The notes below the pieces were generated by a model. The model was not told the origin of the DNA. It was given only the letters and a program-made list of their open reading frames with translations, and searched no databases. A stretch of DNA of 64,000 bases, from contig NZ_CANRKH010000012.1 of NCBI RefSeq assembly GCF_947631165.1, forward strand, positions 1-64,000, read 5' to 3'. Both the position numbers and the translations under genes were made by a program. This DNA is from an uncultured Dysosmobacter sp. Lineage in GTDB: Bacteria; Bacillota; Clostridia; Oscillospirales; Oscillospiraceae. Positions 1-7,408 of this stretch are shown one piece after another (the first letter of the stretch is position 1; each line of letters begins with the position of its first letter).

Positions 1-30
1 TGCGGCGCAATGACTTTGCTGTTTTTCTTT

Positions 31-67
31 ATATAAAAAGTGACAGACCCCCCTTGGCGGTCTGTCA
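31..67 (-). terminator. Probable original ssrA terminator, left host flank
   Basis: Perfect 9-bp arms TGACAGACC (41-49) and GGTCTGTCA (59-67) with a 9-nt loop, followed on the minus strand by CTTTTTATAT. It lies just outside the left attachment repeat. In an unoccupied chromosome it would directly follow the 3' end of tmRNA on the same strand. In the lysogen it instead follows the integrase stop codon and can serve as the integrase terminator. Bases 1-30 show no gene. Confidence 0.8.
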
Positions 68-69
68 AC

Positions 70-1635
70 TTATCTTGGTGGACCCAGGCAGAGCTTAAAC
101 GAACCAAGGTCAGACGGTGCGCTGTCCACATTGTCGATGGTTTCTTTGTCCAGCGGGATTCTGACGGTGTTCTTTTTCCCGGAGAAGCTGAACACAATTT
201 TCAGCTCGTCATCATAGGCATATACCGCAATCAGGAAAGTATCAAAGAGCTTCGCCTGATACTTCTTGTTGTGGACATCTCCATCACGGAACATCTCCAG
301 GCCGGCAATGATATCCTCTCGGGAAACGGTGATGATGTCGGCGCGGGCGGCAGCGATTTTTGCGGAGATGGCCGACTGCTCCGCCTCCAGCTCCAGCAGC
401 CGCGCCTTGGTCGTTTCGGTGATGATGCCCTGCTCAATGGCTGCCATGATATTCTTGATGCCGCGCTGGGCGGTGGCAAGCTGATCCTGGAGGACGCCGA
501 TCTGGCCCTCCTGCTCCCGGCGCTCGTTGTAGGCCACCGTGGAATCGGCAATCCATTCGATGACATCATCTTTCAAGGCATAGTCCCTGATGGCCTGGGC
601 GACCTTCAATTCGATTTCGTCCCGCCGGAGGTTGGCCTTGTCGCAGGTCTTTTCCGTCCGCCTGGTTTGGCAGACATAGTAGTAATGCAGCGCGCCGGAT
701 CTGCCCGTGCCGGAGATGCCGGTCATCGGAGCCTTACATTTCCCGCAGAACAGCTTGCCGGTCAGCAGGTAGTCGCCATACATGCGGTGGCGGCCTTGTG
801 GATTCTTTTTCGTTTTGAGCACCTCCTGAACTTTGAAGTACAGCTCGTCGCTCACAATGCGGGGGATGCCGCCCTCTATGCGGACATCGCCGTAGATATA
901 GATTCCCCGGTATCGCTCGTTTGAGATAATTCTTTGGAAACTGGAGCGGCCCCAGTCCCGGCCATATGAGGTCTTTATCCCCCTGGCGTTCAGACTGTTG
1001 AAGATATCGACGAACGGCTCCCCGCAGGCCACGCGGGTGTATATCTCCCGGATGACGGCCGCTCGCGGCTCGTCGATGGCATAGTGCAGCGTTTCATCTG
1101 CCTTGTACCCATACGGCAGGTGGCCGTTGGCCACCATGCAGTTCGCCGCGTTGTCATAGAGGCCGCGCTTGATATCCTCGGCCATGTTCTCGCTGTAAAA
1201 CTGGTTGACATTCATCATCGACCTGGCGGCAAACCGGCCAGCGGCGGTGTCGTCGAAGTCCTCTTCCACATACAGGACGCGGACGCCCATATCCTGAAGC
1301 CTGGCTTCGTTGATCAAGGCCTCCAGCATATTCCGCCCCATGCGGTTGGACTTCCAGGATATCACATAGTGAAACTTCCCCTTTGCGGCGTCAGCCATCA
1401 TGCGCTGGAAGTCGCGGCGCTTATCGGTGCGGCCTGAGACGGCGCGGTCGGCATAGGTGTCGACAATCTTGATACCATACTCTGCGGCCAGCTCATACCC
1501 TTTCTCAAACTGCTGCTCAATGGAGATGTCCTTTTGGCTGTGGCTGCTATACCGGCCATAGAGGACTCCGGGCTCTTCGACCTCCAGCTTTTTCCCTCGC
1601 TTCGGTTTTGCCGGGTGCTTCGGCTTTCCGGCCAA
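70..1635 (-). CDS. Large serine recombinase (phage integrase)
   Basis: Catalyses site-specific integration, and excision with a directionality factor, between attP and the ssrA attB. The N-terminal resolvase domain has the catalytic motif YGRYSS (Ser near residue 30). It is followed by the recombinase domain, a zinc ribbon (CGKC, later C and C near residues 300-335) and a coiled coil (about 365-435). Length of about 520 aa fits the family. A GTG at 1644 abuts the AAAGGGGG ribosome site, so the TTG at 1635, spaced 8 nt, is the better start. The last codons (PPR, stop) are formed at the attachment core: the stop TAA is host DNA. In the circular phage the frame would continue for 28 more codons into the other prophage end. 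Confidence 0.93.
   Translation of the reverse strand: MAGKPKHPAKPKRGKKLEVEEPGVLYGRYSSHSQKDISIEQQFEKGYELAAEYGIKIVDTYADRAVSGRTDKRRDFQRMMADAAKGKFHYVISWKSNRMGRNMLEALINEARLQDMGVRVLYVEEDFDDTAAGRFAARSMMNVNQFYSENMAEDIKRGLYDNAANCMVANGHLPYGYKADETLHYAIDEPRAAVIREIYTRVACGEPFVDIFNSLNARGIKTSYGRDWGRSSFQRIISNERYRGIYIYGDVRIEGGIPRIVSDELYFKVQEVLKTKKNPQGRHRMYGDYLLTGKLFCGKCKAPMTGISGTGRSGALHYYYVCQTRRTEKTCDKANLRRDEIELKVAQAIRDYALKDDVIEWIADSTVAYNERREQEGQIGVLQDQLATAQRGIKNIMAAIEQGIITETTKARLLELEAEQSAISAKIAAARADIITVSREDIIAGLEMFRDGDVHNKKYQAKLFDTFLIAVYAYDDELKIVFSFSGKKNTVRIPLDKETIDNVDSAPSDLGSFKLCLGPPR
74..82. repeat. Left attachment core (integrase-host junction)
   Basis: CTTGGTGGA, identical to 55159-55167. The phage side continues with AGGCAGAGC (86-94) and ACGAACC (99-105). 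These are inverted copies of GCTCTGCCT (55152-55160) and GGTTCGT (55142-55148) at the other end. Large serine integrases use such dyad attP sites, so this is one half of attP. The repeat lies inside the integrase reading frame and encodes its last prolines. Confidence 0.88.
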
Positions 1636-1680
1636 CGGCGCCACCCCCTTTCTACTACCAGGTACTTAATCGAAATTCAA

Positions 1681-1734
1681 AACAGAAACAGTTTCAGACA
1701 CAGCTCCAGTTACAGATAACAGATACAGGAACAG
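1681..1734. repeat. Degenerate NNCAGN hexamer array upstream of integrase
   Basis: Nine consecutive hexamers carry CAG in nearly the same position (aacaga, aacagt, ttcaga, cacagc, tccagt, tacaga, then after a one-base phase shift taacag, atacag, gaacag). It lies about 45-100 bp upstream of the integrase start. The function is unknown; a protein-binding array or leftover of a simple repeat are both possible. Confidence 0.6.
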
Positions 1735-1760
1735 TGCGCGCCCGCGCGCCCGCGCGCGTG
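1735..1760. other. Alternating CG tract, possible Z-DNA, upstream of integrase
   Basis: About 26 bases consist almost only of alternating C and G, interrupted by two CCC runs, directly after the hexamer array and in otherwise AT-rich DNA. Alternating purine-pyrimidine CG tracts can adopt Z-form under negative supercoiling. No gene covers it. The remaining gap 1761-1840 shows nothing recognisable. Confidence 0.4.
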
Positions 1761-1840
1761 TATCGCTACGATATGAAACCGGATAAATCATTTTCTGCAC
1801 CCTTATCCATACGGTATATAACCGTTTGAATAGGGTATGT

Positions 1841-2284
1841 TCAATCCTCGTATTCTACATAAGCGTATGTGCCATCATCATTTGAAGCGATGTACCCATA
1901 TGGAGTGACCGACACCCCCTTGTAAGTTATCTCCCCATAAACAGCATTTGAGGCGCTGCATCCGTAATAGGTGACACCCGTACCATCATCAAAAATGAGG
2001 CCGTACAATTCAATTCGGCCGCTGGAAAGAGCGATGTGGTCTAAAAAGGCCGCATAATCTTCCGGGCTGGCCGCCAGTGCGTCATCTTTGCTCACTGTTA
2101 TGGTGCGGCTGATTCCACCGCCCGATGTCGAATAACTCTCCTCTTTGGCATCCAAAAAAACATTTCCGGTCAATTCTTCCGAGGGCTGCTCTGGCGGGTT
2201 CTGCGCCTGGGATTCGGTGTTCCCGCAAGCGCATAGAGAAAGAATCGCCAAAACAAGGATTCCGGCAAGGGTAACTTTTCTCAT
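1841..2284 (-). CDS. Small phage lipoprotein
   Basis: 147 aa. The N-terminus MRKVT is followed by a hydrophobic stretch and LCAC, a plausible lipobox with the cysteine near residue 19. The mature part is polar and acidic, with SSGRIELYGL and GVTYYG segments; I do not recognise a domain. The ATG at 2284 is preceded by GGGAG at good spacing, so the longer reading from an upstream TTG is unlikely. A plausible promoter (CTGACA 2350-2345, TATATA 2328-2323, 16-bp spacer) sits upstream. Lipoproteins beside the integrase and repressor in temperate Gram-positive phages often act in superinfection exclusion; that role here is inferred from position only. Confidence 0.75.
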   Translation of the reverse strand: MRKVTLAGILVLAILSLCACGNTESQAQNPPEQPSEELTGNVFLDAKEESYSTSGGGISRTITVSKDDALAASPEDYAAFLDHIALSSGRIELYGLIFDDGTGVTYYGCSASNAVYGEITYKGVSVTPYGYIASNDDGTYAYVEYED

Positions 2285-2446
2285 AAAACCAACTCCCAAG
2301 TATAAATTAACAGATTCGCCCGTATATAGGATACTATGTGTCGTTGTCAGTCGAAAGTTATAAAATTACTTTTATGCCCGCGACGGCTATATTCAAGATA
2401 TAATATCCATGCACCGATAGAAACTTAGAAAAGGAAATGAGGAAAA

Positions 2447-2602
2447 ATGACGGACATGAAATCTTTGCTCTTGGAAATTGAGGCCTTATCGCCGGACAGC
2501 AGGAAAAAACTACTTACTTATCTTCGCTTCGTGACAGGAAACGAAGATACTCCGTCGCAGCATGAATCTTATCAGAAGGAAGCTCGGCCAACAAATGAAT
2601 AA
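2447..2602 (+). CDS. 51-aa ORF resembling the C-terminal tail of an XRE repressor
   Basis: The ATG at 2447 follows AAGGAAATGAGG. The product contains LSPDSRKKLLTYLRF, the kind of helix that ends many XRE repressors, and YLRFVTGNED closely matches YLRFLSRSED at the end of the convergent repressor it overlaps (2514-2602). Both peptides come from opposite strands of one imperfect palindrome at about 2518-2548. It may be a small regulator or the relic of an inverted copy of the repressor tail. Confidence 0.45.
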   Translation: MTDMKSLLLEIEALSPDSRKKLLTYLRFVTGNEDTPSQHESYQKEARPTNE

Positions 2603-3044
2603 TCTCATTTAGAACCTCGTCATCAGTCATGGTGACGGGGCTTTCTTTTCCCAGCATTTCGTCCAAAGATACCCCAAGCTGATCTGCAAGGTGGCAGGCA
2701 CAGTCGAACGACAAGGATATTGTTCCGTCTATAATCAAACCGACTTCGTAGAGGTTGATGCCGGCAGCAGCCAGGTCAGCCTTGCTCCGAGAGTTGATGA
2801 TTCGGCTCAGATTATCGCGGAAGATGCGAGAGTTTTCGCCGGAGTCTACCCGGCCAATGAGGAAGTCTGTGCTCACATTGAACACATCGGCAAGGGTTTC
2901 AAGCGTTTCCCTGCTGGGCATTCTGCTGCCAGATTCGAGCATGCCGACTGTGCTGCGGGACATCTTTATCTTTTGAGATAGCTCTTCCTGGGAAAGCCCG
3001 TCCCTTTTTCTCAGGTACACAAGGTTGTCAGAAAACTTACTCAT
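2514..3044 (-). CDS. CI-like XRE-family prophage repressor
   Basis: 176 aa. The N-terminal helix-turn-helix (about residues 5-60) contains GLSQEELSQKIKMSRSTVGM and ends in STDFLIG. A second XRE-like segment (about 72-132) ends in GVSLDEMLG, so the protein seems to carry two such folds. The C-terminal helix ends in YLRFLSRSEDK. No peptidase (LexA-like) domain is present, so induction is probably not by RecA autocleavage; an antirepressor encoded nearby could do it. GGAGGGAG precedes the ATG. Transcribed divergently from the Cro-like gene across operators with TGTCAC/GTGACA arms. Confidence 0.88.
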   Translation of the reverse strand: MSKFSDNLVYLRKRDGLSQEELSQKIKMSRSTVGMLESGSRMPSRETLETLADVFNVSTDFLIGRVDSGENSRIFRDNLSRIINSRSKADLAAAGINLYEVGLIIDGTISLSFDCACHLADQLGVSLDEMLGKESPVTMTDDEVLNEIIHLLAELPSDKIHAATEYLRFLSRSEDK

Positions 3045-3066
3045 AAAACTCCCTCCCCTTGCAGGG

Positions 3067-3083
3067 TATCACAAAGCGTGACA
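3067..3083. promoter_or_regulatory. Operator O1 of the lysogeny switch
   Basis: TATCAC-aaagc-GTGACA, one mismatch from the symmetrical TGTCAC-N5-GTGACA consensus formed by the sites here. It lies between the repressor start and its presumed promoter. Confidence 0.65.
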
Positions 3084-3108
3084 AAAGTAAAGAGCCAAAA
3101 TTAATTTT

Positions 3109-3125
3109 TGTCACAAAAAGTGTTG
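3109..3125. promoter_or_regulatory. Operator O2, half-conserved, overlapping the Cro -35 box
   Basis: TGTCAC-aaaaa-GTGTTG: the left arm is perfect and the right arm matches in three bases. It overlaps the TTGACA of the rightward promoter, where bound repressor would block polymerase. Confidence 0.5.
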
Positions 3126-3151
3126 ACAAAGGACCAGGCCTGTGTTAATCT
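3123..3151 (+). promoter_or_regulatory. Early rightward promoter (cro)
   Basis: TTGACA (3123-3128), 17-bp spacer, TAATCT (3146-3151). It is flanked by operators O2 and O3, so both repressor and Cro-like protein should control it. It would drive the whole early operon. Confidence 0.8.
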
Positions 3152-3154
3152 TGG

Positions 3155-3175
3155 ATTGTCACCTGATGTGACAAT
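3155..3175. promoter_or_regulatory. Operator O3, perfect inverted repeat
   Basis: ATTGTCAC-ctgat-GTGACAAT has perfect 8-bp arms, just downstream of the -10 box and over the expected transcription start of the early promoter. It is the best match of the operator set. Confidence 0.85.
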
Positions 3176-3195
3176 TTAGAAAGGGGGTGCGTACA

Positions 3196-3402
3196 TTGGA
3201 CATCGGGAAAAGACTTAAAGACCTGCGTGGAAGCAGGAACAGGGACAAGGTCGCGGCAGACATCGGTGTCTCAAGCTCTGCGCTTGGGATGTATGAGAGC
3301 AATAAGCGTGTGCCGCGCGACGACATCAAGAGGAGGATTGCTGATTATTATGGCGTGACCATTCAGCAACTTTTTTTTGATGAAGAATGTCACTTGATGT
3401 GA
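3196..3402 (+). CDS. Cro-like XRE regulator
   Basis: 68 aa, a single helix-turn-helix: DIGKRLKDLR, then VAADIGVSSSALGMYESNKR, then DYYGVTIQQLF. As with the integrase, a GTG (3187) abuts AAAGGGGG and a TTG at 3196 is spaced properly, so TTG is chosen. It faces away from the CI-like repressor and should oppose it at the shared operators. Its last codons (TGT CAC TTG ATG TGA) themselves form operator O4. Confidence 0.85.
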   Translation: MDIGKRLKDLRGSRNRDKVAADIGVSSSALGMYESNKRVPRDDIKRRIADYYGVTIQQLFFDEECHLM

Positions 3403-3404
3403 CA
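3388..3404. promoter_or_regulatory. Operator O4 inside the end of the cro-like gene
   Basis: TGTCAC-ttgat-GTGACA, perfect 6-bp arms with the same 5-bp spacing as the other sites. It overlaps the stop codon of the Cro-like gene and lies 14 bp before the antirepressor start, so repressor bound here could act as a roadblock between cro and the early operon. Confidence 0.75.
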
Positions 3405-3417
3405 ATCGGAGGTAGCT

Positions 3418-3768
3418 ATGGATTTGTACGCACGAAAAAGAAGCCTGCTTACGCTTGATGAAATCGAAGCGATTTTCAACCGAATTGAGGCCTTCGATTT
3501 CAACGGCTCCAAAATCCGCGCCGTTGCCGATAGGGGCGAAACCTGGATTGTGTTTGCGGATATCTGCAAAGCTCTGGGGTATCAGAACCCAAACCACGAA
3601 AGCAAACGGATTGCGACGGAAGAAAAATGCAAACTGGATATCGGCATCAAAAATACGCTTGTGGTTTGTGTAAACTTTCGTGGTCTGCGCAGTTTCGCTC
3701 TCCTTTCGGGCAAAGGTCAGGCGATGGAGCTGTATCGCTGGGCGGCAAAGGAAATCTTCAGGAGGTGA
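3418..3768 (+). CDS. BRO-N domain antirepressor-like protein
   Basis: 116 aa covering only a BRO-N domain: VFADICKALGYQNPNHESKRI and the later GLRSFALLSGKGQAMELYRWA are typical of this domain. Most phage antirepressors add a C-terminal DNA-binding (KilA-C or ANT) domain, which is absent here, so this is a short form. GGAGG precedes the ATG. First gene of the early operon after cro; likely interferes with the CI-like repressor or another regulator (inferred). Confidence 0.78.
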   Translation: MDLYARKRSLLTLDEIEAIFNRIEAFDFNGSKIRAVADRGETWIVFADICKALGYQNPNHESKRIATEEKCKLDIGIKNTLVVCVNFRGLRSFALLSGKGQAMELYRWAAKEIFRR

Positions 3769-3772
3769 CACT

Positions 3773-3982
3773 ATGGAAAATGCGCGGTACATATCGCCCC
3801 GGGAAGAGGGGCAGGAGGCAGATGTCATCTGCATCGACACTTCGCTTATCCCCGATTCGGTCAGGGACGGTCTGGCCGCGGCAACGCTGGACCTGATTCA
3901 CGATATCCTGCGGCAGCCGGGAGGTCGTGAAGCGATGGACGCGAAGATCGCTGCCAGAAAGGCGGCTGCGGCCGCAAGATGA
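3773..3982 (+). CDS. Small phage protein of unknown function
   Basis: 69 aa, start at ATG 3773 after AGGAGGTGACACT. Charged N-terminus, central IDTSLIPDSVRDGLAAATLDLIHDILRQ predicted as helix, alanine-rich end. I do not recognise a family. It follows the antirepressor by 4 bp in the early operon. Confidence 0.65.
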   Translation: MENARYISPREEGQEADVICIDTSLIPDSVRDGLAAATLDLIHDILRQPGGREAMDAKIAARKAAAAAR

Positions 3983-3995
3983 AAGGAGCAATTTT

Positions 3996-5060
3996 ATGAA
4001 AGCAGGCAGAACGCTTCAAGAGCTGGCCATTGAGTTGGATCGGCAGCGGACGGCCAAAAAGGACTTCATCGTTACCACCGGCGCCATGCACATGACCGCC
4101 GGAGACGGGCCGGCCACGCTGGATGTCGGCACGCCGGAAACGGGAATCGTCCCGTATGGCGTCAACGATATCGCGCACCGTCAGCTCGGTCAGTTCCTCA
4201 AAATCCCCGCGCCCTACTACGATAGGATGCGCACCGACTTCCCCGACCTCCTGGCCGAGAATGTCAACGGTTGGCTCACCCGTACCCCCGACACTCCCCG
4301 CATGCTGCGGACTCTGGACGGCGTTGCCCGGGCGTTCCTCTCGGACAAGTACCGGCGCATCGACAATTTTGAGATTGCCAGCGCCGTCCTCCCCATCATC
4401 AGCTCCATCGACAGCGCCACGGTGGAGAGCTGCGAGCTGACGGACAGCCGAATGTATATCAAGGTCGTTGACCCCAAGACCACGGCCGAGATTCAGAAGG
4501 GCGATGTCGTGCAGGCCGGCGTGGTCATCACCAATTCCGAGGTCGGCATGGGCAGCGTTAGTGTGAGCCCGCTGGTGTATCGGCTGGTATGTTCCAACGG
4601 CATGATCGCCCAGGACAATGCGGTGCGGAAATACCATGTGGGCCGGACTAACACGGCCGGCGATGATTTCAGCATCTACCGGGACGAAACTATCCAGGCA
4701 GACGACAAGGCTTTCCTGATGAAGCTGGAGGACTCCGTCCGGGCCGCTGTCAGTCAGGCGCATTTCAGCCGGATCGTGGACAAGATGCGCGAGGCCACCG
4801 AAGCGAAGCTGAAGCCGGCCACCGTCCCCAAGGTGGTGGAGTTGGCCGCCAAGGAATACGGCTTCACGGAAGTCGAGGGCAAGGGAATCCTGGGGCATCT
4901 GATTGCCGGTGGAGACCTCTCCCTCTATGGCCTGGCCAATGCGGTCACCCGCCACGCCCAGGATGTGCCGAGCTATGACCGCGCCACCGACCTGGAGGCG
5001 ACCGGCTACAAAATCATTACCATGGCGCCGGCCCTCTGGCGTCAGATGGCCGCGCTGTGA
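3996..5060 (+). CDS. DUF932-family protein
   Basis: 354 aa. DUF932 hallmarks: an N-terminal LQELAIELDRQ helix, YGVNDIAHRQLGQFLKIP, YRRIDNFEI, and MGSVSVSPLVYRLVCSNGM. DUF932 proteins are frequent in phages and plasmids beside recombination genes, but their activity is not established. Start at ATG 3996 with GAAAGGAG upstream. Located between the regulatory genes and the Sak4-like ATPase. Confidence 0.85.
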   Translation: MKAGRTLQELAIELDRQRTAKKDFIVTTGAMHMTAGDGPATLDVGTPETGIVPYGVNDIAHRQLGQFLKIPAPYYDRMRTDFPDLLAENVNGWLTRTPDTPRMLRTLDGVARAFLSDKYRRIDNFEIASAVLPIISSIDSATVESCELTDSRMYIKVVDPKTTAEIQKGDVVQAGVVITNSEVGMGSVSVSPLVYRLVCSNGMIAQDNAVRKYHVGRTNTAGDDFSIYRDETIQADDKAFLMKLEDSVRAAVSQAHFSRIVDKMREATEAKLKPATVPKVVELAAKEYGFTEVEGKGILGHLIAGGDLSLYGLANAVTRHAQDVPSYDRATDLEATGYKIITMAPALWRQMAAL

Positions 5061-5073
5061 AAGGAGGTGCCGA

Positions 5074-5253
5074 ATGCAGTACCGCATCTGTCCCTTTTGC
5101 GAGGCGCACCTTGACCCCGGGGAACGGTGCGATTGCAGGGACGAAGAAGGGGCCGCCCCGCTGCAACCGGAACGACCCCAGGTAAAAGTACCCAAGGCAA
5201 GTCTACCGCTCTGGCCGGCGAAAGTCAAGGACGGAGGGGTGGCCTATGGCTGA
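5074..5253 (+). CDS. Small zinc-ribbon protein
   Basis: 59 aa. Four cysteines in CPFCEAHLDPGERCDC form a likely zinc site at the N-terminus; the rest is proline-rich. AAAGGAGG precedes the ATG. It overlaps the next gene by 8 bp, which suggests translational coupling. Confidence 0.7.
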   Translation: MQYRICPFCEAHLDPGERCDCRDEEGAAPLQPERPQVKVPKASLPLWPAKVKDGGVAYG

Positions 5254-5617
5254 GGAATTGCGAGAGCTGCGCCTGGCCAAGAGCATTCCGGCCAAAGACA
5301 TGGTCTCCGTTGTCCAGGCCCTGTATCCCAAGTACGACAAAACCGTGCAGAGCAAGTGCGAGAACGGGGACGCCTATGGCGTTGTTCTCCGCCAGGACGC
5401 GATGGACGCCCTCTATGCCCGGTTCGCGCCGGAGCTTAAAGAGGCGCTCCAGAGGCGCAGGAAAGACCGCCACCGCCTGACATGCAGAATATCAGCGCGG
5501 TTGGAAAGCGAGCTATTCCAGGCGTTGCAACAGCGCATGGAGGCCGATGGCTACGCCACCGCCCAGGAATGGATTACAGCCATGGCAAAACTCTACACCC
5601 AAGGAGGGACGCCATGA
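5246..5617 (+). CDS. Phage protein with possible ribbon-helix-helix segment
   Basis: 123 aa. The first half (ELRLAKSIPAKDMVSVVQAL) resembles a helical regulator domain. After a basic linker RRRKDRHR comes a strand-helix-helix pattern, RLTCRISARLESELFQAL then ATAQEWITAMAKLY, as in ribbon-helix-helix DNA-binding proteins. Assignment is by pattern only. Overlaps its neighbours at both ends. Confidence 0.6.
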   Translation: MAEELRELRLAKSIPAKDMVSVVQALYPKYDKTVQSKCENGDAYGVVLRQDAMDALYARFAPELKEALQRRRKDRHRLTCRISARLESELFQALQQRMEADGYATAQEWITAMAKLYTQGGTP

Positions 5618-5841
5618 ATCTGTATGGTATCCCCGACCATCCGGTCATTCAGAACATGGAGCGCACCGGCTACCCCGACGGCAAAGAGCCGAAATACCCG
5701 CGCTGCCCTGTCTGCGGCGAGGAATGTGAAACCGTCTACCGAGACCGTTTCGGCGCCTATGTCGGCTGTGACATCTGTATGGAAACCAAAGACGCATGGG
5801 AAGTGCCTGAGTGCTTCCCGGAACATGAAAGGAGTATTTGA
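5614..5841 (+). CDS. Small zinc-ribbon protein
   Basis: 75 aa with two CxxC pairs, CPVCGEEC and CDIC, separated by an aromatic strand region (RFGAYVG), a treble-clef-like zinc ribbon. ATGA overlap with the preceding gene. Role unknown; several such proteins occur in this operon. Confidence 0.7.
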   Translation: MNLYGIPDHPVIQNMERTGYPDGKEPKYPRCPVCGEECETVYRDRFGAYVGCDICMETKDAWEVPECFPEHERSI

Positions 5842-5843
5842 TT

Positions 5844-6797
5844 ATGATTCGCAACCCCAATGATATCCAGGAGGGCGTCAAGAAGATCCGCATGCTGATT
5901 GCCGGCTACCCCGGCATCGGCAAGTCCACCCTGGCCCTGTCCGCCCCCAATCCCCTGCACATTGATGTGGACTTCGGCATCGACCGCATCGAGCCGCGCT
6001 ACCGCAAGCCGTACATCCAGCCCCAGACCTATGACGAGATCCTGGGCGACCTCACCCCCATCAACCTCCAGGACTTTGACACGCTCGTTTTCGACACCGG
6101 CGGGAAGCTGATCTCCCTCATGTCCATCTGGGCCATCAAGAAAGACCCCAAGAATGGAAAGCGGGACGGCTCCCTCTCCCTTCCTGGTTATGGCGTCGTG
6201 GGCCGTGAGTTCGTCCGTCTGATGGACTACTGCTTTTACGAGCTCCAGAAGAACATTGTCATCGTGTTCCACGCCACGGAGGAAAAGGACGGCGATAATA
6301 CCAGGCTGCGCATCAAGGTAGAGGGACAGACCAAAAACAATGTCTGGGAGCCGATGGACCTGGGCGGCTTCGTCGAGATCTACGGCAACGACCGCACCAT
6401 CGGCTTCTCCAACTGCGAGCGGTACTTCGCCAAGGGCACCAGGGGCATCAACGGTATCCGCAAAATCCCCGCGCTCGGGCCGACCAGCCCCAACGACTTC
6501 CTGACCAAGCTCTTTGACGAGTATAACGCCCGCGCGGTGGCGGAGGTCCAGAAGAACGCCGAGCAGCAGGCCATCTATGAGGCCGCTATGGTCGAGGGCA
6601 GCTCCATCATCGCCGGGATCACCGACGCCGACACCGCCAACGCTGCCATGCCCAAGTACAAGGCCATCAAGCACGCGCTGACCTCCAACAAGGAGCTGGG
6701 TGTCATCTGGAACAACAAAATCAAGGAGCTGGGCTTGATGTTCGATAAGGTGCTTGGCAAGTACACCCCGGCTCCGCCTGCGGAGGGGGCGAAGTAA
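5844..6797 (+). CDS. Sak4-like RecA-fold ATPase (AAA_24), probable recombinase
   Basis: 317 aa. Walker A GYPGIGKSTLAL near residue 20 and Walker B-like FDTLVFDT near residue 77. This matches phage nucleotide-binding proteins of the AAA_24/Sak4 type, which with SSB promote single-strand annealing. A PD-(D/E)XK nuclease follows at once and an SSB is encoded 2 kb downstream, which supports a recombination role. Start at ATG 5844, 9 nt after AAAGGAG. Confidence 0.82.
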   Translation: MIRNPNDIQEGVKKIRMLIAGYPGIGKSTLALSAPNPLHIDVDFGIDRIEPRYRKPYIQPQTYDEILGDLTPINLQDFDTLVFDTGGKLISLMSIWAIKKDPKNGKRDGSLSLPGYGVVGREFVRLMDYCFYELQKNIVIVFHATEEKDGDNTRLRIKVEGQTKNNVWEPMDLGGFVEIYGNDRTIGFSNCERYFAKGTRGINGIRKIPALGPTSPNDFLTKLFDEYNARAVAEVQKNAEQQAIYEAAMVEGSSIIAGITDADTANAAMPKYKAIKHALTSNKELGVIWNNKIKELGLMFDKVLGKYTPAPPAEGAK

Positions 6798-7408
6798 TGG
6801 CCCGATACCTGATGACGCACTCCCTCCTGGCCGCCTGGATCTATGCCCTCAAAGAGAATCCCTATGAGGATTTGACGACAGACCGTGACCCAGCAGCCGA
6901 TTTCATGCGGACTCTCCGGCGCGAGCCTATCCCGCCGACGGAAGCGATGCAGAACGGCAACGACTTTGAGTCCCTGGTGACGCGGATTGTTTATGGCCGG
7001 GCTGCGGCGGGCGAGCAGTGGTACGATGCCGCCGCGAAAATCGCCGGCCGTGTCCGCGGCGGGGTGCCTCAGTACAAGGTCAACAAGACTGTGGAGGTCG
7101 GCGGCCTGACCCTGGTGCTGCATGGCCGGCTGGACTGGCTGAAAGCCGGGGAGATCGTTGACATCAAGTTCACCAAGAACTACGCCCCGGGGAAGTTCTA
7201 CGACAGCACCCAGCACCCCATGTACTTTGAGCTGGTGCCTGAAGCGCAGCAGTTTACCTACCTGGCCAGCAATGGCAGCGCGGTCTGGCCGGAAACCTAC
7301 CGGCGGGACGAAACCAGGAGCATCATCCCGGACATCCTGGACTTCTTCGACTGGCTGCGCGCGGTTGACCTTATGGCGCTGTACCAGCAGAAGTGGGAGG
7401 CCAAATGA
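6797..7408 (+). CDS. PD-(D/E)XK nuclease, probable recombination exonuclease
   Basis: 203 aa. Catalytic signature: an upstream acidic helix NGNDFESLV, then HGRLDWL and EIVDIKF, giving the D-(x)n-(D)xK core typical of PDDEXK_1/RecB-like nucleases, followed by QQFTYL as the helix after the active site. Start and stop overlap (TAATG) with the Sak4-like ATPase, suggesting they work together in processing double-strand ends. Confidence 0.8.
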   Translation: MARYLMTHSLLAAWIYALKENPYEDLTTDRDPAADFMRTLRREPIPPTEAMQNGNDFESLVTRIVYGRAAAGEQWYDAAAKIAGRVRGGVPQYKVNKTVEVGGLTLVLHGRLDWLKAGEIVDIKFTKNYAPGKFYDSTQHPMYFELVPEAQQFTYLASNGSAVWPETYRRDETRSIIPDILDFFDWLRAVDLMALYQQKWEAK

